Positions 8,679-17,267 of a stretch of 64,000 bases of DNA are shown here, in pieces. This stretch comes from Bacillota bacterium. GTDB lineage: Bacteria; Bacillota; Clostridia; DSM-8532. The DNA is taken from positions 186,001-250,000 of the forward strand of contig JAEZLR010000045.1 in the NCBI GenBank assembly GCA_023415205.1, read 5' to 3'. The first letter of the stretch is position 1. Each line of letters begins with the position of its first letter. The translations under genes and the position numbers were made by a program. The notes beneath the pieces are model-generated. The model was not told where the DNA came from. It was given only the letters and a program-made list of their open reading frames with translations, and searched no databases.

Positions 8679-9515
8679 ATGAAATTTAATATAGGGGGTA
8701 AGCTCCTGAAATATGGGGTTTTGGCCATTATACTTCTGTTTCTGTTGTTTCCGATTTATTGGGTTTTAATCACATCCTTTAAAAGCAATATGGAGGCATA
8801 CAGATTTCCGCCTACCTTTTTCCCGGAGGCACTGACCCTTTCAGGTTATATCAAGCTTTTCACCCAAAACAATGACTTCTTTATTTATTATAAAAACAAC
8901 TTTATTGTATCAGGGGCAACAGCCTTGATTACGACCTTGATGGCTATTTTTTCTGGCTATGCCCTATCACGCTTTAAGTTCAAATGGAACCGATGGATTT
9001 TAGCCATTCTGCTATCCTCCCAGATGTTTCCCGTAGTGAGCCGAATGATTTCGCTCTATGACCTCATGGGAGACATTAATCTGATTAATACCCGGGAAGG
9101 ACTCATCATGGCATTGGTGGCGGCCATGCTTCCGTTTACCATCATGCTCATGACAAGCTTTTTTGATGGGGTGCCTAAAGCGATTGAGGAAGCGGCTTAT
9201 ATTGATGGCGCTTCCAGAATTCAGATTTTGTTCAAAATCGTCACGCCCTTGGTGAAGCCCGGAATGCTGGCCGCTGGCCTTTATGCCTTTCTCATGACAT
9301 GGGATGATTATCTCCACGCAGCCACCCTTATACAGACGGATTCCCTTAGAACACTTTCGGCAGGTGTAGCCTTAAGATACCTGGGCGAGCTTTCCTATGA
9401 CTGGTCTCTGATTAATACCATATCCATTGTTGGCACCATTCCCATGGTCATCCTGTTCTTTTTCTTCCAAAAGTATATGATCAAGGGTCTTGTTGCGGGA
9501 GCTGTGAAGGGATAG
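8679..9515 (+). CDS. Sugar ABC transporter permease (MalG-like)
   Basis: A 278-residue membrane protein that is the second half of the permease heterodimer. The EAA motif IEEAAYIDGASRIQ (about 168-181) and the C-terminal QKYMIKGLVAGAVKG are diagnostic of MalG/UgpE-type permeases. The SD GGGGGAG lies 8 nt before ATG 8679. It completes the importer begun at 6263; about 100 bp later the catabolic genes follow in the same direction, which implies one operon. Confidence 0.9.
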   Translation: MKFNIGGKLLKYGVLAIILLFLLFPIYWVLITSFKSNMEAYRFPPTFFPEALTLSGYIKLFTQNNDFFIYYKNNFIVSGATALITTLMAIFSGYALSRFKFKWNRWILAILLSSQMFPVVSRMISLYDLMGDINLINTREGLIMALVAAMLPFTIMLMTSFFDGVPKAIEEAAYIDGASRIQILFKIVTPLVKPGMLAAGLYAFLMTWDDYLHAATLIQTDSLRTLSAGVALRYLGELSYDWSLINTISIVGTIPMVILFFFFQKYMIKGLVAGAVKG

Positions 9516-9616
9516 GCATCATTTCAGGAATCTTATGCCACATGGATTGGTTAGTCCACTAGAGAACTCATTAAGACAGTGGTAGGGGATTTGATTGGGA
9601 AGAAAGGATAATATTT

Positions 9617-10471
9617 ATGCTTACTACAAATAAAGAAATGCTCATCGCTGCCCGAAAAGAAGGGTATGCCATCCCTGCAATTAATACCCAGGGGGGGAAT
9701 TATGACATTATCTGGGCCATTTGCAGAGCTGCTGAGGAACTGAAATCCCCCATTATTCTAGCTCATTATGTCTCCACCGGAGCTTTCTCGGGAAATGATT
9801 GGTTTGTTGAGGTTGCCAGATGGTGTGCCAATAAGGTAAGTGTTCCGGTATCCATACACCTGGACCATGGAGAGAGCGTTGAAATCTGTACAGAAATGCT
9901 GAAGCTGGGCTTTACCTCCATTATGTTTGACGGCTCAATCAAGCCCATTGAGGAAAATGCCGCCCTGACAAACCAGGTTATTTCAGCCTGTAGGCGTCAA
10001 GGTGTTCCTGTGGAAGCTGAGATAGGTGAACTCCTGCGCCTGGATGACGGGGGAAATATTCTGGAAAACAAGAATATCGCTGATGTTGACCTAGTCCGTC
10101 GGTTTCTTAACCTGTGCCAGCCCGATACTCTGGCTATCGGTATAGGGAATGCTCACGGTTACTACCAGGGAGAGCCGGACATCAGGCTGGATGTTCTAAA
10201 AAGGGTGAAGGAGTTTACTGATATCCCCTTGGTGCTCCATGGCTGTACCGGTATGTCCGAAGAGGTTATCCGCCAGGCCATTGGTCTGGGTGTCGCCAAA
10301 ATCAATTTTGGTACGGAGATTCGATATAAGTATGTGGCTTATTACCGTGAAGCCCTGGATACCCTGGAGCACCAAGGTCATTCATGGAAGCTTTCTCAGT
10401 ATGCCTCCAACAAGCTTACCGAGGATATTAAAAAGATTATCATGCTTTCTGGTTCCCAAGGAAAAGCATAG
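9617..10471 (+). CDS. Class II ketose-bisphosphate aldolase family protein
   Basis: A 284-residue zinc-dependent aldolase of the FbaA/GatY/KbaY family. Metal ligands and catalytic residues are in place: HLDHG (His84), EAEIGE (Glu135), GNAHG (His180), LVLHG (His208) and KINFGTE (Asn230). It would cleave a ketose 1-phosphate or 1,6-bisphosphate to dihydroxyacetone phosphate plus an aldehyde. The Ser of the VSEGA/QFSNGG strand, which helps hold the 6-phosphate in FBP aldolases, seems to be Tyr51 in ILAHYVS. The neighbouring isomerases suggest that it acts in the same sugar pathway, so the exact substrate is open. Confidence 0.85.
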   Translation: MLTTNKEMLIAARKEGYAIPAINTQGGNYDIIWAICRAAEELKSPIILAHYVSTGAFSGNDWFVEVARWCANKVSVPVSIHLDHGESVEICTEMLKLGFTSIMFDGSIKPIEENAALTNQVISACRRQGVPVEAEIGELLRLDDGGNILENKNIADVDLVRRFLNLCQPDTLAIGIGNAHGYYQGEPDIRLDVLKRVKEFTDIPLVLHGCTGMSEEVIRQAIGLGVAKINFGTEIRYKYVAYYREALDTLEHQGHSWKLSQYASNKLTEDIKKIIMLSGSQGKA

Positions 10472-10524
10472 AGATTGCTTTTTTATTGATAAAAGTTCAT
10501 TGTATAAAAAGTGAGGTGTTTGTC

Positions 10525-11871
10525 ATGAAAGATAGATTAAATGTTGGGTTTGTTACCACTTTATCGGGGAGATGGCCCAAGGAGCTTCCTCTTAAAAGAA
10601 TGGAAGAATACGGCAGATGGTTGGAAGAGAATCTATCCTGGATCCATTTGATCAAGGCCGATCATTTGGCGGATAGTCCAGCAAGGGTGAAGGAAACCAT
10701 CCAATTGTTCAAAAAAGAGTCGGTGGATATTGTCATCATGCTCTATGGCGCCTTTACAGGGGATGATGTCTCCTGTGGTCTGGCCGACGAGCTTAAGGTA
10801 CCCATTATCCTGTGGGCGCCCTATGAACCGCCGTTCGATAAGAATGACCGTCTCTATGCCAACGCCCTGGTGGCAGCAACTATGAATGCCGCTTCCTTAC
10901 GTCGATTAGGGCATCTATGCTATGTTGTGTACGGTGACAAGGAGGATGAACGGGCTTCCTCAACGCTTAAAAATCTGGTCAACGCCTATCATGTTGTTAA
11001 GAAACTGAAGGGGACGTTGCTTGGCTTGTTTGGATACAGGCCCACCGCTTTCTATAACAGTGCCTTTGATGAAGGTCTGATCAGAAGAACCTTTGGAATT
11101 CGTATGGAGGAGACAGACCTTAAGGTTATTTTCGACAGAATGGAAAAAATCCCGGACGATCAGGTGGTCCAGGACATGAAGAACATGTCGGAGACCTTTG
11201 ATGTAAGTCGTCTGCCCGAGCATCATCTTGAGAATCACTCCAAGCTGTATTTTGCCATAAAGGAGATCATCCGAGAGCAGGGGTATGACTTTTCCACCCT
11301 TAAGTGCTGGCCGGAGATGGGCGCACTTAAGACCACTCCCTGTGCAGTCATGGGAAGACTGGCTGATGAGGACACCCATATTGTCTGTGAGGGGGATGTG
11401 GATGCTGCACTGGCTCTCATCGTTCAGAATTACCTTACAGGTTTGCCCTGCTTCATCACGGATATGATTAACATTGACGAAGGGCAGAATACCATGACCT
11501 ACTGGCATTGCGGGAATCCGGCGCTCTCACTGATGGGTAAAAACGAGGAAGTCACTGTGAATAATCATCCCCTTGCAGGACAGGGTGTTGCCTTTTATGG
11601 GGTCCTGAAACCCGGTAAGGTAACCATTGCCCGGTTCTGCAATATTGACGGAAGGTACAAGCTCTTCCTTTTAAGCGGAGAAGCTGTTGAAACCGAACGC
11701 TATACCAAGGGGGCCATGGTCAATGTTAAGCCTAAGGCACCCGTCCGGGATATTGTAGAAAAAATTATCAATGAGGGCGTACCCCATCACTATAGCATTG
11801 TTTGGCAGGATGTGGCCGAAGAAATGAAGGCTGTCTCCAAATTGTTGGGAATAGAGGTCATTGAGGCGTAA
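10525..11871 (+). CDS. L-fucose/L-arabinose isomerase-like protein
   Basis: A 448-residue protein of the L-fucose isomerase fold. The N-terminal half has the Rossmann-like segments (VDIVIMLYGAFTG, VPIILWAPYEPP). The C-terminal half keeps the acidic metal-binding region (CEGDVDAALALI, then DMINIDEG) and a His in YWHCGNPA. These enzymes interconvert aldose and ketose. The family also includes the sulfoquinovose isomerase SqvD of the sulfo-TAL pathway. ATG 10525 follows GTGAGGTG; a TTG at 10486 would add 13 residues without support. It sits between an aldolase and an SIS isomerase in a sugar import operon, so it is probably the entry isomerase. Confidence 0.75.
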   Translation: MKDRLNVGFVTTLSGRWPKELPLKRMEEYGRWLEENLSWIHLIKADHLADSPARVKETIQLFKKESVDIVIMLYGAFTGDDVSCGLADELKVPIILWAPYEPPFDKNDRLYANALVAATMNAASLRRLGHLCYVVYGDKEDERASSTLKNLVNAYHVVKKLKGTLLGLFGYRPTAFYNSAFDEGLIRRTFGIRMEETDLKVIFDRMEKIPDDQVVQDMKNMSETFDVSRLPEHHLENHSKLYFAIKEIIREQGYDFSTLKCWPEMGALKTTPCAVMGRLADEDTHIVCEGDVDAALALIVQNYLTGLPCFITDMINIDEGQNTMTYWHCGNPALSLMGKNEEVTVNNHPLAGQGVAFYGVLKPGKVTIARFCNIDGRYKLFLLSGEAVETERYTKGAMVNVKPKAPVRDIVEKIINEGVPHHYSIVWQDVAEEMKAVSKLLGIEVIEA

Positions 11872-11939
11872 TCCCTAAAATAGGAGAGCATGGGATTCAT
11901 AACCCATGGGAATATTACGACAACAGGATGGTGTAAAAA

Positions 11940-12989
11940 ATGAAAAAAAGTACCCTTACCTACCAGGAAATTTACGCCCAGCCGGAATCCTTTAAAGGGA
12001 TCAACGATTCGCTGGATTCACTTTATAAGGTTCTGGACAGAGTATTCAATACGGGAAAAGTCTATGATGAGCTGCTGTTTACAGGCTGCGGAACCTCCTT
12101 CTATCTTGCCCAGAGCGCCGCTCACGCTTTTTCCTCCTATACGGGAACACCGGCTAAGGCGGTCCCCTGTTCTGAGCTTTTCTTCTTCCCTGAAACCTAT
12201 ATTAAGGGTAAAAACGTTCTGGTACTGCCTATCACCCGGAAAAGCTATACCACTGAGGTACGGATGGCCATTGATAAGGTCAGGTCCTTTCCCAATGTAA
12301 AAACCTTGGCCATTACCTGCGACAAGGACAGTGAGATTTATAACGATGATGTGCTGCTTTCTCCTGAAACTAAGGAAGACAGTGTCATCATGACAAGATC
12401 CTTTACCAGCATGGTCTATCTTTCAGTGGTTATGGCCATGTATGTGGGGGGCAAGAAGGATGAAATTGAGGCAATGAGCCAATACGATCGGATTGCCAGG
12501 GAATTGCTCGTTCAAATGGATGATTTGACCAAGAGGATCATTGATGAGAATCCGGAGCTTAATCTCTTTATCACCCTGGGGCAAGGTGTTTATTACGGTA
12601 TTGCCAATGAGTGCATGAATAAGATGAAGGAAATGGGAATTGTCAACTCGGAGGCCTATTACAGCCTAGAATACCGCCATGGCCCCATGAGCCTGGTGGA
12701 CAGGAATACCTTGGTTCTGTCTCTAATCAACTCAAAGACTTTAGAATATGATGCCAAGCTATTGTCCCAAATGAAGTGCTATGGCGCTGTGACTGTGGCC
12801 GTGGGTGAAAAGGTGGATGCTCTTGTTGGAGATGCCGACTATAAGCTAGATCTGGGCTATGGCCTCAACGATATACAGTATGCGCCAGTCATAGGAATTA
12901 TCGGTCAGTTGCTGGGGTATTATATCGCTGAAAAGAAGAACATCAATGCAGACTCCCCCAGAAATCTTTCTCAGGCGATTGTTCTGTAG
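11940..12989 (+). CDS. SIS-domain sugar isomerase (AgaS/GlmS-C-like)
   Basis: A 349-residue protein with two SIS domains, like AgaS or the isomerase half of GlmS. GCGTS (49-53), SVIMTRSFTSM (about 147-157) and YRHGPMSL (about 244-251) are the family landmarks. The canonical phosphate-binding SxSGxT is replaced by TRKSYT (99-104), with Lys and Ser where Ser and Gly are expected. The protein may therefore bind a non-phosphorylated or otherwise charged amino sugar or ketose. It is the last gene of the operon, followed by a strong terminator. Annotation as tagatose-6-phosphate isomerase would go beyond the evidence. Confidence 0.8.
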   Translation: MKKSTLTYQEIYAQPESFKGINDSLDSLYKVLDRVFNTGKVYDELLFTGCGTSFYLAQSAAHAFSSYTGTPAKAVPCSELFFFPETYIKGKNVLVLPITRKSYTTEVRMAIDKVRSFPNVKTLAITCDKDSEIYNDDVLLSPETKEDSVIMTRSFTSMVYLSVVMAMYVGGKKDEIEAMSQYDRIARELLVQMDDLTKRIIDENPELNLFITLGQGVYYGIANECMNKMKEMGIVNSEAYYSLEYRHGPMSLVDRNTLVLSLINSKTLEYDAKLLSQMKCYGAVTVAVGEKVDALVGDADYKLDLGYGLNDIQYAPVIGIIGQLLGYYIAEKKNINADSPRNLSQAIVL

Positions 12990-13011
12990 AATAATTCACG
13001 GTTACTCATTG

Positions 13012-13048
13012 ATAGAGGGGCTGACAGGGGTCAGCCCCTCTATTCTTG
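13012..13048 (+). terminator. Terminator of first sugar operon
   Basis: A perfect 14-bp stem (13012-13025 with 13030-13043) with an AGGG loop and a short T-rich tail. It lies between the operon and the minus-strand response regulator and may work in both directions. Confidence 0.85.
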
Positions 13049-13094
13049 TATACTGCACTTATTGAATGAGCTCCCAAGCGACCAAAATAGAATC

Positions 13095-13739
13095 TCACTT
13101 ATCCTTAAGTAGCCCCATGCGCGCTGCATAGGCGATAACCTGAGCCGTTGTGTCCATTTGAAGCAACTCTTTAATCCTATTGACATGGTATTTTAATGTC
13201 CGCTCGGCAAGGCCAAGGAGCTCTCCTGCCTCCTTATAGGTAGCACCATTTGCTATTAACTTTAGGATTTCCAATTGCCGATCGGTGAGCCTCATGTCTT
13301 TTGACGGTTCGGCACCCTTTAAAGAGCAGGGCTTTTCGGGGATATTTTCCGTCTGCCTTTGTTGGTTATCTTGAGAGGGAATGGATGGGACGGACTCTGA
13401 CAATACCTCCAAAAGCTCTTTAGCCTGAGTGCTTTTAAGAAGATATCCCGAAGCGCCGTTCTTTAGCGCATCAGACAGGTCTTCGTCATCCTCGGATGCA
13501 GTAAGCATGACAACTTTGACATGGGGCATTTCTGTTTTTATCCTTTTTAGTGCCTCTAGCCCGTTGAGACCGGGCATTTTTATATCCATCAAGATGATGT
13601 CAGGTTGTAAAAGACGCGCCTTCTCCATGGCTTCCAAGCCATCTTTGGCAATGCCCCCAACCCTTATCCCGTGAGTTTCAAGAAGATATTGAAGACCTTC
13701 CAGGAAGAGAGGGTGGTCGTCTGCCAGTAATATTTTCAT
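13095..13739 (-). CDS. NarL/LuxR-family response regulator
   Basis: A 214-residue two-component regulator. The receiver domain (about 1-118) has the acidic pair DD, the phospho-acceptor Asp in IILMDIKMPG, Thr in VVMLTAS and Lys in YLLKSTQ. A LuxR-type helix-turn-helix covers about 150-212 (LTDRQLEILKLIANG, LGLAERTLKYHVNRI). It overlaps the end of the kinase gene by 4 bp (ATGA), so the pair is translationally coupled. The linker at about 125-150 is longer than usual. Target genes are not evident; both neighbours are sugar operons. Confidence 0.93.
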   Translation of the reverse strand: MKILLADDHPLFLEGLQYLLETHGIRVGGIAKDGLEAMEKARLLQPDIILMDIKMPGLNGLEALKRIKTEMPHVKVVMLTASEDDEDLSDALKNGASGYLLKSTQAKELLEVLSESVPSIPSQDNQQRQTENIPEKPCSLKGAEPSKDMRLTDRQLEILKLIANGATYKEAGELLGLAERTLKYHVNRIKELLQMDTTAQVIAYAARMGLLKDK

Positions 13740-15454
13740 AGGTGTTTCCCCCCTGACGCTAAAGGTACCCTCAAAGCAATTCTGCTGCCTTTTCCGGCTT
13801 CTGATTCGATGATGAGCTTCCCACCAATTTCCTGCGCGCGCTCGCCCATGATTTTAAGTCCGAGTCCCTCCCTTACGGCGCGATTGCTCCCTGATAGGTC
13901 GAAGCCTCTCCCATTATCTGAAACCGATAGGAACAAGTGTTCATCGGCCATTGAAAAGGATATGGACACCTTATTCGCCTCCGAGTGCTTTCGCACATTA
14001 TTCAGAGCCTCTTTGAAGATATTAAGAGTATTAATTTGCACCTCGGGCCCCAGCTCATTGCCTTGAAGGCTGTCTGGGAGGTTATGCTCCAATGCTATAC
14101 CCGTCTGAGCGATAAAATTCCTCATAGTAGTCATCATCTCATGAAGGAGGTTTTGTTCCAATACGGAAGCATTTCTTGCATGGCGTATGTATTTCCTGAT
14201 TTCATTATGTGCTGATTGGGTGACGTCTACTAGCCTCTCAAGCTTAGTTACGGCTGTTTCAACACCTGCGTTAACGAGCTCCTGCCGGATACCCTGTGCA
14301 TGAAGGTTGATAAACCCCAATATCTGACCAAGATTATCATGCAGATCCCTTGCCATCCGTTCCCGTTCTTCAATGACAGCAAGCCTCTGCTGTTGTTTTA
14401 AATGCGCCAACCGGGATTCTTTTCTTTCGGTTATGTCATAGATGACTACGAGCTTTCCTATCCTGTTTCCCTTTTGATCTGTAAGGGGTGAGAGTATAGC
14501 TTCGTAATACGCTGCGCGATCGTTCATTTTTATGGTAAACTCCGTCTGGGTAATACTTTCATCCATCAAAGCCCTTTCCAGCTCAGGTAGAGTATGATAG
14601 ACATTTTTCATGTCCATGCCGGGATTTCGGGAATCGGTGATTCCCAGCATCTTTTTAATGGCCGGGTTGATGTCCAGGACACGGTTCTGCAAATCCAGCA
14701 CCAGTACCCCTGCGTTCACTGTTTCTAGAACAGTGGCTCGTGCTATAGGTATCATATCAAACATTTTATAGCGGAAGATACCCCAGGCAATGATTAAACC
14801 CGCCGGTCCGAAGAATACAGGGGTGATGTCAAATTTATCGATTGGACTCATGCCAATAATGTAGAGGATATTTGGCGCCACTATCAGACTCATACCAAAG
14901 ATGAGGGCGATGGCCTGCTTTCTATAAACGGTGTTTTTAAAGAAAACCGCCCTGATGAGAAGAATCCCTGCAATAATATTGAGCATATGGGAGTAAGCGG
15001 CATGAACAAAGAAGCCGGGGCCATATTTTTTTGCGATGACCGGGAACGCTCCGGTTGTATCCATATGCAGGTCAAATCTTATCAGGCCATGGAGACTATC
15101 TGTCCATACCAGCAAAACAATGAGGGTCGGGAGGACTGCCAAAGCGAGTATTCTTCTGCTTCTGACCCAGGCGTCATATCCGGTGAATTGCATACATAAG
15201 GCAAGCAGGGTAACGGGGGAATAACAATAAGCCAAATATTGCAGGTTGGCGAAGAAAAGTTTGGTTGGCAAATCAACTGCCAACATTTCAAGCGCATTGC
15301 CTAAGGACCATAGGGTTACAACAAACATGCTGAGTATGAAGCTCATAACGCCTTTTGTATTGCGGCGTCTCATAAGTGCAAAAATACCCAAAGCTAGGGA
15401 GACCAAGGCTGAAAGACAAAGTGGCCAAATATATGGATTATATATAAACTTCAT
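13736..15454 (-). CDS. Membrane sensor histidine kinase (NarL-partner type)
   Basis: A 572-residue kinase. Residues about 1-230 form a seven-helix membrane sensor of the '7TM histidine kinase N-terminal' type, about 240-345 a PAS domain, about 355-425 a HisKA_3 dimerisation domain with phospho-acceptor His372 (MARDLHDNLGQ), and about 455-565 the ATPase domain (N box EALNNVRKHS, G1 DNGRGFD, G2 GLGLKIMGERA). I chose ATG 15454 because GGAGG lies 6 nt before it; an upstream in-frame ATG at 15484 lacks an SD. It works with the response regulator that overlaps its end. The seven-helix sensor usually detects small membrane-associated or soluble ligands; the ligand is unknown. Confidence 0.92.
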   Translation of the reverse strand: MKFIYNPYIWPLCLSALVSLALGIFALMRRRNTKGVMSFILSMFVVTLWSLGNALEMLAVDLPTKLFFANLQYLAYCYSPVTLLALCMQFTGYDAWVRSRRILALAVLPTLIVLLVWTDSLHGLIRFDLHMDTTGAFPVIAKKYGPGFFVHAAYSHMLNIIAGILLIRAVFFKNTVYRKQAIALIFGMSLIVAPNILYIIGMSPIDKFDITPVFFGPAGLIIAWGIFRYKMFDMIPIARATVLETVNAGVLVLDLQNRVLDINPAIKKMLGITDSRNPGMDMKNVYHTLPELERALMDESITQTEFTIKMNDRAAYYEAILSPLTDQKGNRIGKLVVIYDITERKESRLAHLKQQQRLAVIEERERMARDLHDNLGQILGFINLHAQGIRQELVNAGVETAVTKLERLVDVTQSAHNEIRKYIRHARNASVLEQNLLHEMMTTMRNFIAQTGIALEHNLPDSLQGNELGPEVQINTLNIFKEALNNVRKHSEANKVSISFSMADEHLFLSVSDNGRGFDLSGSNRAVREGLGLKIMGERAQEIGGKLIIESEAGKGSRIALRVPLASGGKHL

Positions 15455-15630
15455 GATTTTCCTCCAATACTGCGGATTATACATAAACCATACTAAATAT
15501 TTCGGATTTTTAATGAAAACTCTTGAGAACGATGATGCAGACTGTCCTTTCGTACATTACGGAAAAAGTTGCTAATTATGAGCACCTTCTTAGACGGGAA
15601 TGAGCTTTATGGGAACCCCGAAGAGGCAGT

Positions 15631-15670
15631 ATTTAAAAGCCTTGGAGTGATCGCTCCAAGGCTTTTAAAT
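15631..15670. terminator. Perfect 17-bp hairpin, likely terminator
   Basis: ATTTAAAAGCCTTGGAG (15631-15647) pairs perfectly with 15654-15670 around a 6-nt loop. It lies 47 bp past the stop of the minus-strand ROK gene and upstream of the kinase gene, so it probably ends ROK transcription. Confidence 0.75.
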
Positions 15671-15716
15671 AGCAAATGAAAATAGGTTATGAAGTCATTA
15701 ACCTTTATAAACCTGT

Positions 15717-16895
15717 TTATTTTAAGCGATCCAGGATAAAGGCGGCAGCGCTGCCTTTGAGAATCATGTCGGTCTCATCGGTACCGGTTTCAATCTTAAG
15801 GTTAGGAAAGGATTTGGCAAGCTTGTTTTTTACTGTTTCACAAAACAGGTGAGAGCTTTCAGGGAAACCGCCCCCTATAATAATCAACTCAATATCAAGA
15901 ATATTTAAAACATTCTCAAGTCCAAGGGCAAAGATTAAGGCGGCGCTTTCAATGACATAGGAGGCCATTCTGTCTCCTTGATCGCCGGCCTTTAACACAT
16001 CCAGATAGGTGAGGGAGGACTCTTTTTCTTTAAGCATGCTGTCCCTTCCCAGCCGGAGCTCGGCGAGGGCTGAGGAAACAATGGCCAGCTTGGAAACCTT
16101 GGTCTCCATACACCCATACTTTCCACAAATGCATTTGGAGCCGTTAATATCCATCACCATATGTCCCAGACCGTTGACAAACCGATGATCCCCACGTATG
16201 ATCCGGTCATCAATGATGAGACCTAAGCCGATCCCCTCATCAATAATGACATAGGCAAGGTTTTTATAGTGACGGATATATCTGCTAATATAATTTCCCT
16301 GAACCGCAGAACGGGCATTATATTCAAATTGAACTGGCTTTGAAAAGACCCTTTTTAATTCGGTCACCACCTCAAAGTTGTGCCACTTAAAGCCAGGGTA
16401 TTCCTGAACGTTTTTATCATCAAGAGCAAATTTGGGGATGCCAAAGGTGGAGATGGTCACCCCCAGCACTTTATCATCGTCAATTTTTAGCTCGCTTACG
16501 GCCTTTATGTAAAGGTTGTGACATCTCGCAATAAGCTCTTGTGGAGAAAGGCTTTCATCCAGTTCAAAGCTTTGCTTGAAGACAATCTGGTTGGAGAAAT
16601 CAATGAGGGCCACGATACAGACATAGCGTCGGACGGCGATGGAAAAGACATAGGCGAAGGAGCTATTCATGGTCAGAAGATCAGAGGGACGGCCGACGCT
16701 GGCCGATTCATCGGATTTGCTAACCACTGCCACTCCTTTTGAGACCAGGGAATCAATGGTACGATACAGGGTGGCGATCTTGAGCTTGCTCAATTCCAGC
16801 AGCTCCGGCCGAGAGATGGATTTATTTTGGTAGATTAATTTCAGGATACTTTTTTCTTTTTTTAAGGAGAGATCGGTGCTGTCGAATATCTTCAT
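15717..16895 (-). CDS. ROK-family transcriptional regulator
   Basis: A 392-residue NagC/XylR-type protein. The N-terminal winged helix is at about 12-65 (ILKLIYQNKSISRPELLELS, KIATLYRTIDSLV). The ROK domain follows, with HMVMDINGSKCICGKYGCME (the CxCGxxGCxE zinc motif, about 248-267) and LIIIGGGFPES near the end. Such proteins sense a sugar or sugar phosphate and repress nearby sugar genes. It is divergent from the sulfatase operon that starts at 17268, whose promoter carries an AT-rich inverted repeat that could be its operator. No clear kinase function is expected with the HTH present. Confidence 0.88.
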   Translation of the reverse strand: MKIFDSTDLSLKKEKSILKLIYQNKSISRPELLELSKLKIATLYRTIDSLVSKGVAVVSKSDESASVGRPSDLLTMNSSFAYVFSIAVRRYVCIVALIDFSNQIVFKQSFELDESLSPQELIARCHNLYIKAVSELKIDDDKVLGVTISTFGIPKFALDDKNVQEYPGFKWHNFEVVTELKRVFSKPVQFEYNARSAVQGNYISRYIRHYKNLAYVIIDEGIGLGLIIDDRIIRGDHRFVNGLGHMVMDINGSKCICGKYGCMETKVSKLAIVSSALAELRLGRDSMLKEKESSLTYLDVLKAGDQGDRMASYVIESAALIFALGLENVLNILDIELIIIGGGFPESSHLFCETVKNKLAKSFPNLKIETGTDETDMILKGSAAAFILDRLK

Positions 16896-17090
16896 TTAAG
16901 CTCACATCCTTTATTAAAAACAAACACTAAGTCAATAGTTGCATAAAGAAGGAAAAAAATCAACCAGGTCAAAAAATACCCATCCATGCAAGGGATCACC
17001 CTCATTTCGTTCCATCACTTATTATACTTTAATTATTACCAGAAATCCACTATATAATAGAACTAAATTATCAAAATAATAAAAACAGAG

Positions 17091-17100
17091 AAAACGTTTG
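17091..17100. promoter_or_regulatory. AAACGTTT operator-like box before sulfatase operon
   Basis: AAAACGTTTG has the core AAACGTTT (17092-17099), the same as the CAAACGTTTG palindromes at 26234, 43716 and 43783. It lies 44 bp before the -35 of the sulfatase operon promoter. This is one copy only, so it may be fortuitous. Confidence 0.45.
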
Positions 17101-17143
17101 TGTAAATAAATCAGTAATTAAGGGATGAATGCCCTAAAAACTA

Positions 17144-17172
17144 TTGACTTTGCCTAAAAGACTTCCTATAAT
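17144..17172 (+). promoter_or_regulatory. Promoter of sulfatase operon
   Basis: TTGACT (17144-17149), a 17-bp spacer and TATAAT (17167-17172). It drives the genes from 17268 to 24783. Confidence 0.8.
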
Positions 17173-17193
17173 AATTATTGTAATGATAATTAT
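17171..17193. promoter_or_regulatory. ATAATTAT inverted repeat at the start site
   Basis: Two copies of the palindromic octamer ATAATTAT (17171-17178 and 17186-17193) separated by 7 bp overlap the -10 box and the expected transcription start. This is a plausible repressor site for the divergent ROK regulator. Confidence 0.45.
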
Positions 17194-17267
17194 GGCATAT
17201 ATATTTTTATCAATTTGAAAGTAAACCCTCTTCTAAGGGATTAACAATGACTGGAGGTCCTTCCTTT

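Larger units (their letters stand above)
16896..17267. other. Divergent control region, ROK gene / sulfatase operon
   Basis: About 370 AT-rich bp without a gene. It contains an AAAACGTTTG operator-like box at 17091-17100, a consensus promoter at 17144-17172 and an ATAATTAT inverted repeat at 17171-17193, each listed separately. Confidence 0.7.

Noticed and set aside
6263..12989. A complete known sulfoquinovose (sulfo-TAL or sulfo-EMP) cluster
   Set aside because: There is no sulfoquinovosidase, no sulfofructose transaldolase and no sulfolactaldehyde dehydrogenase or reductase; only an isomerase of a shared fold is present.
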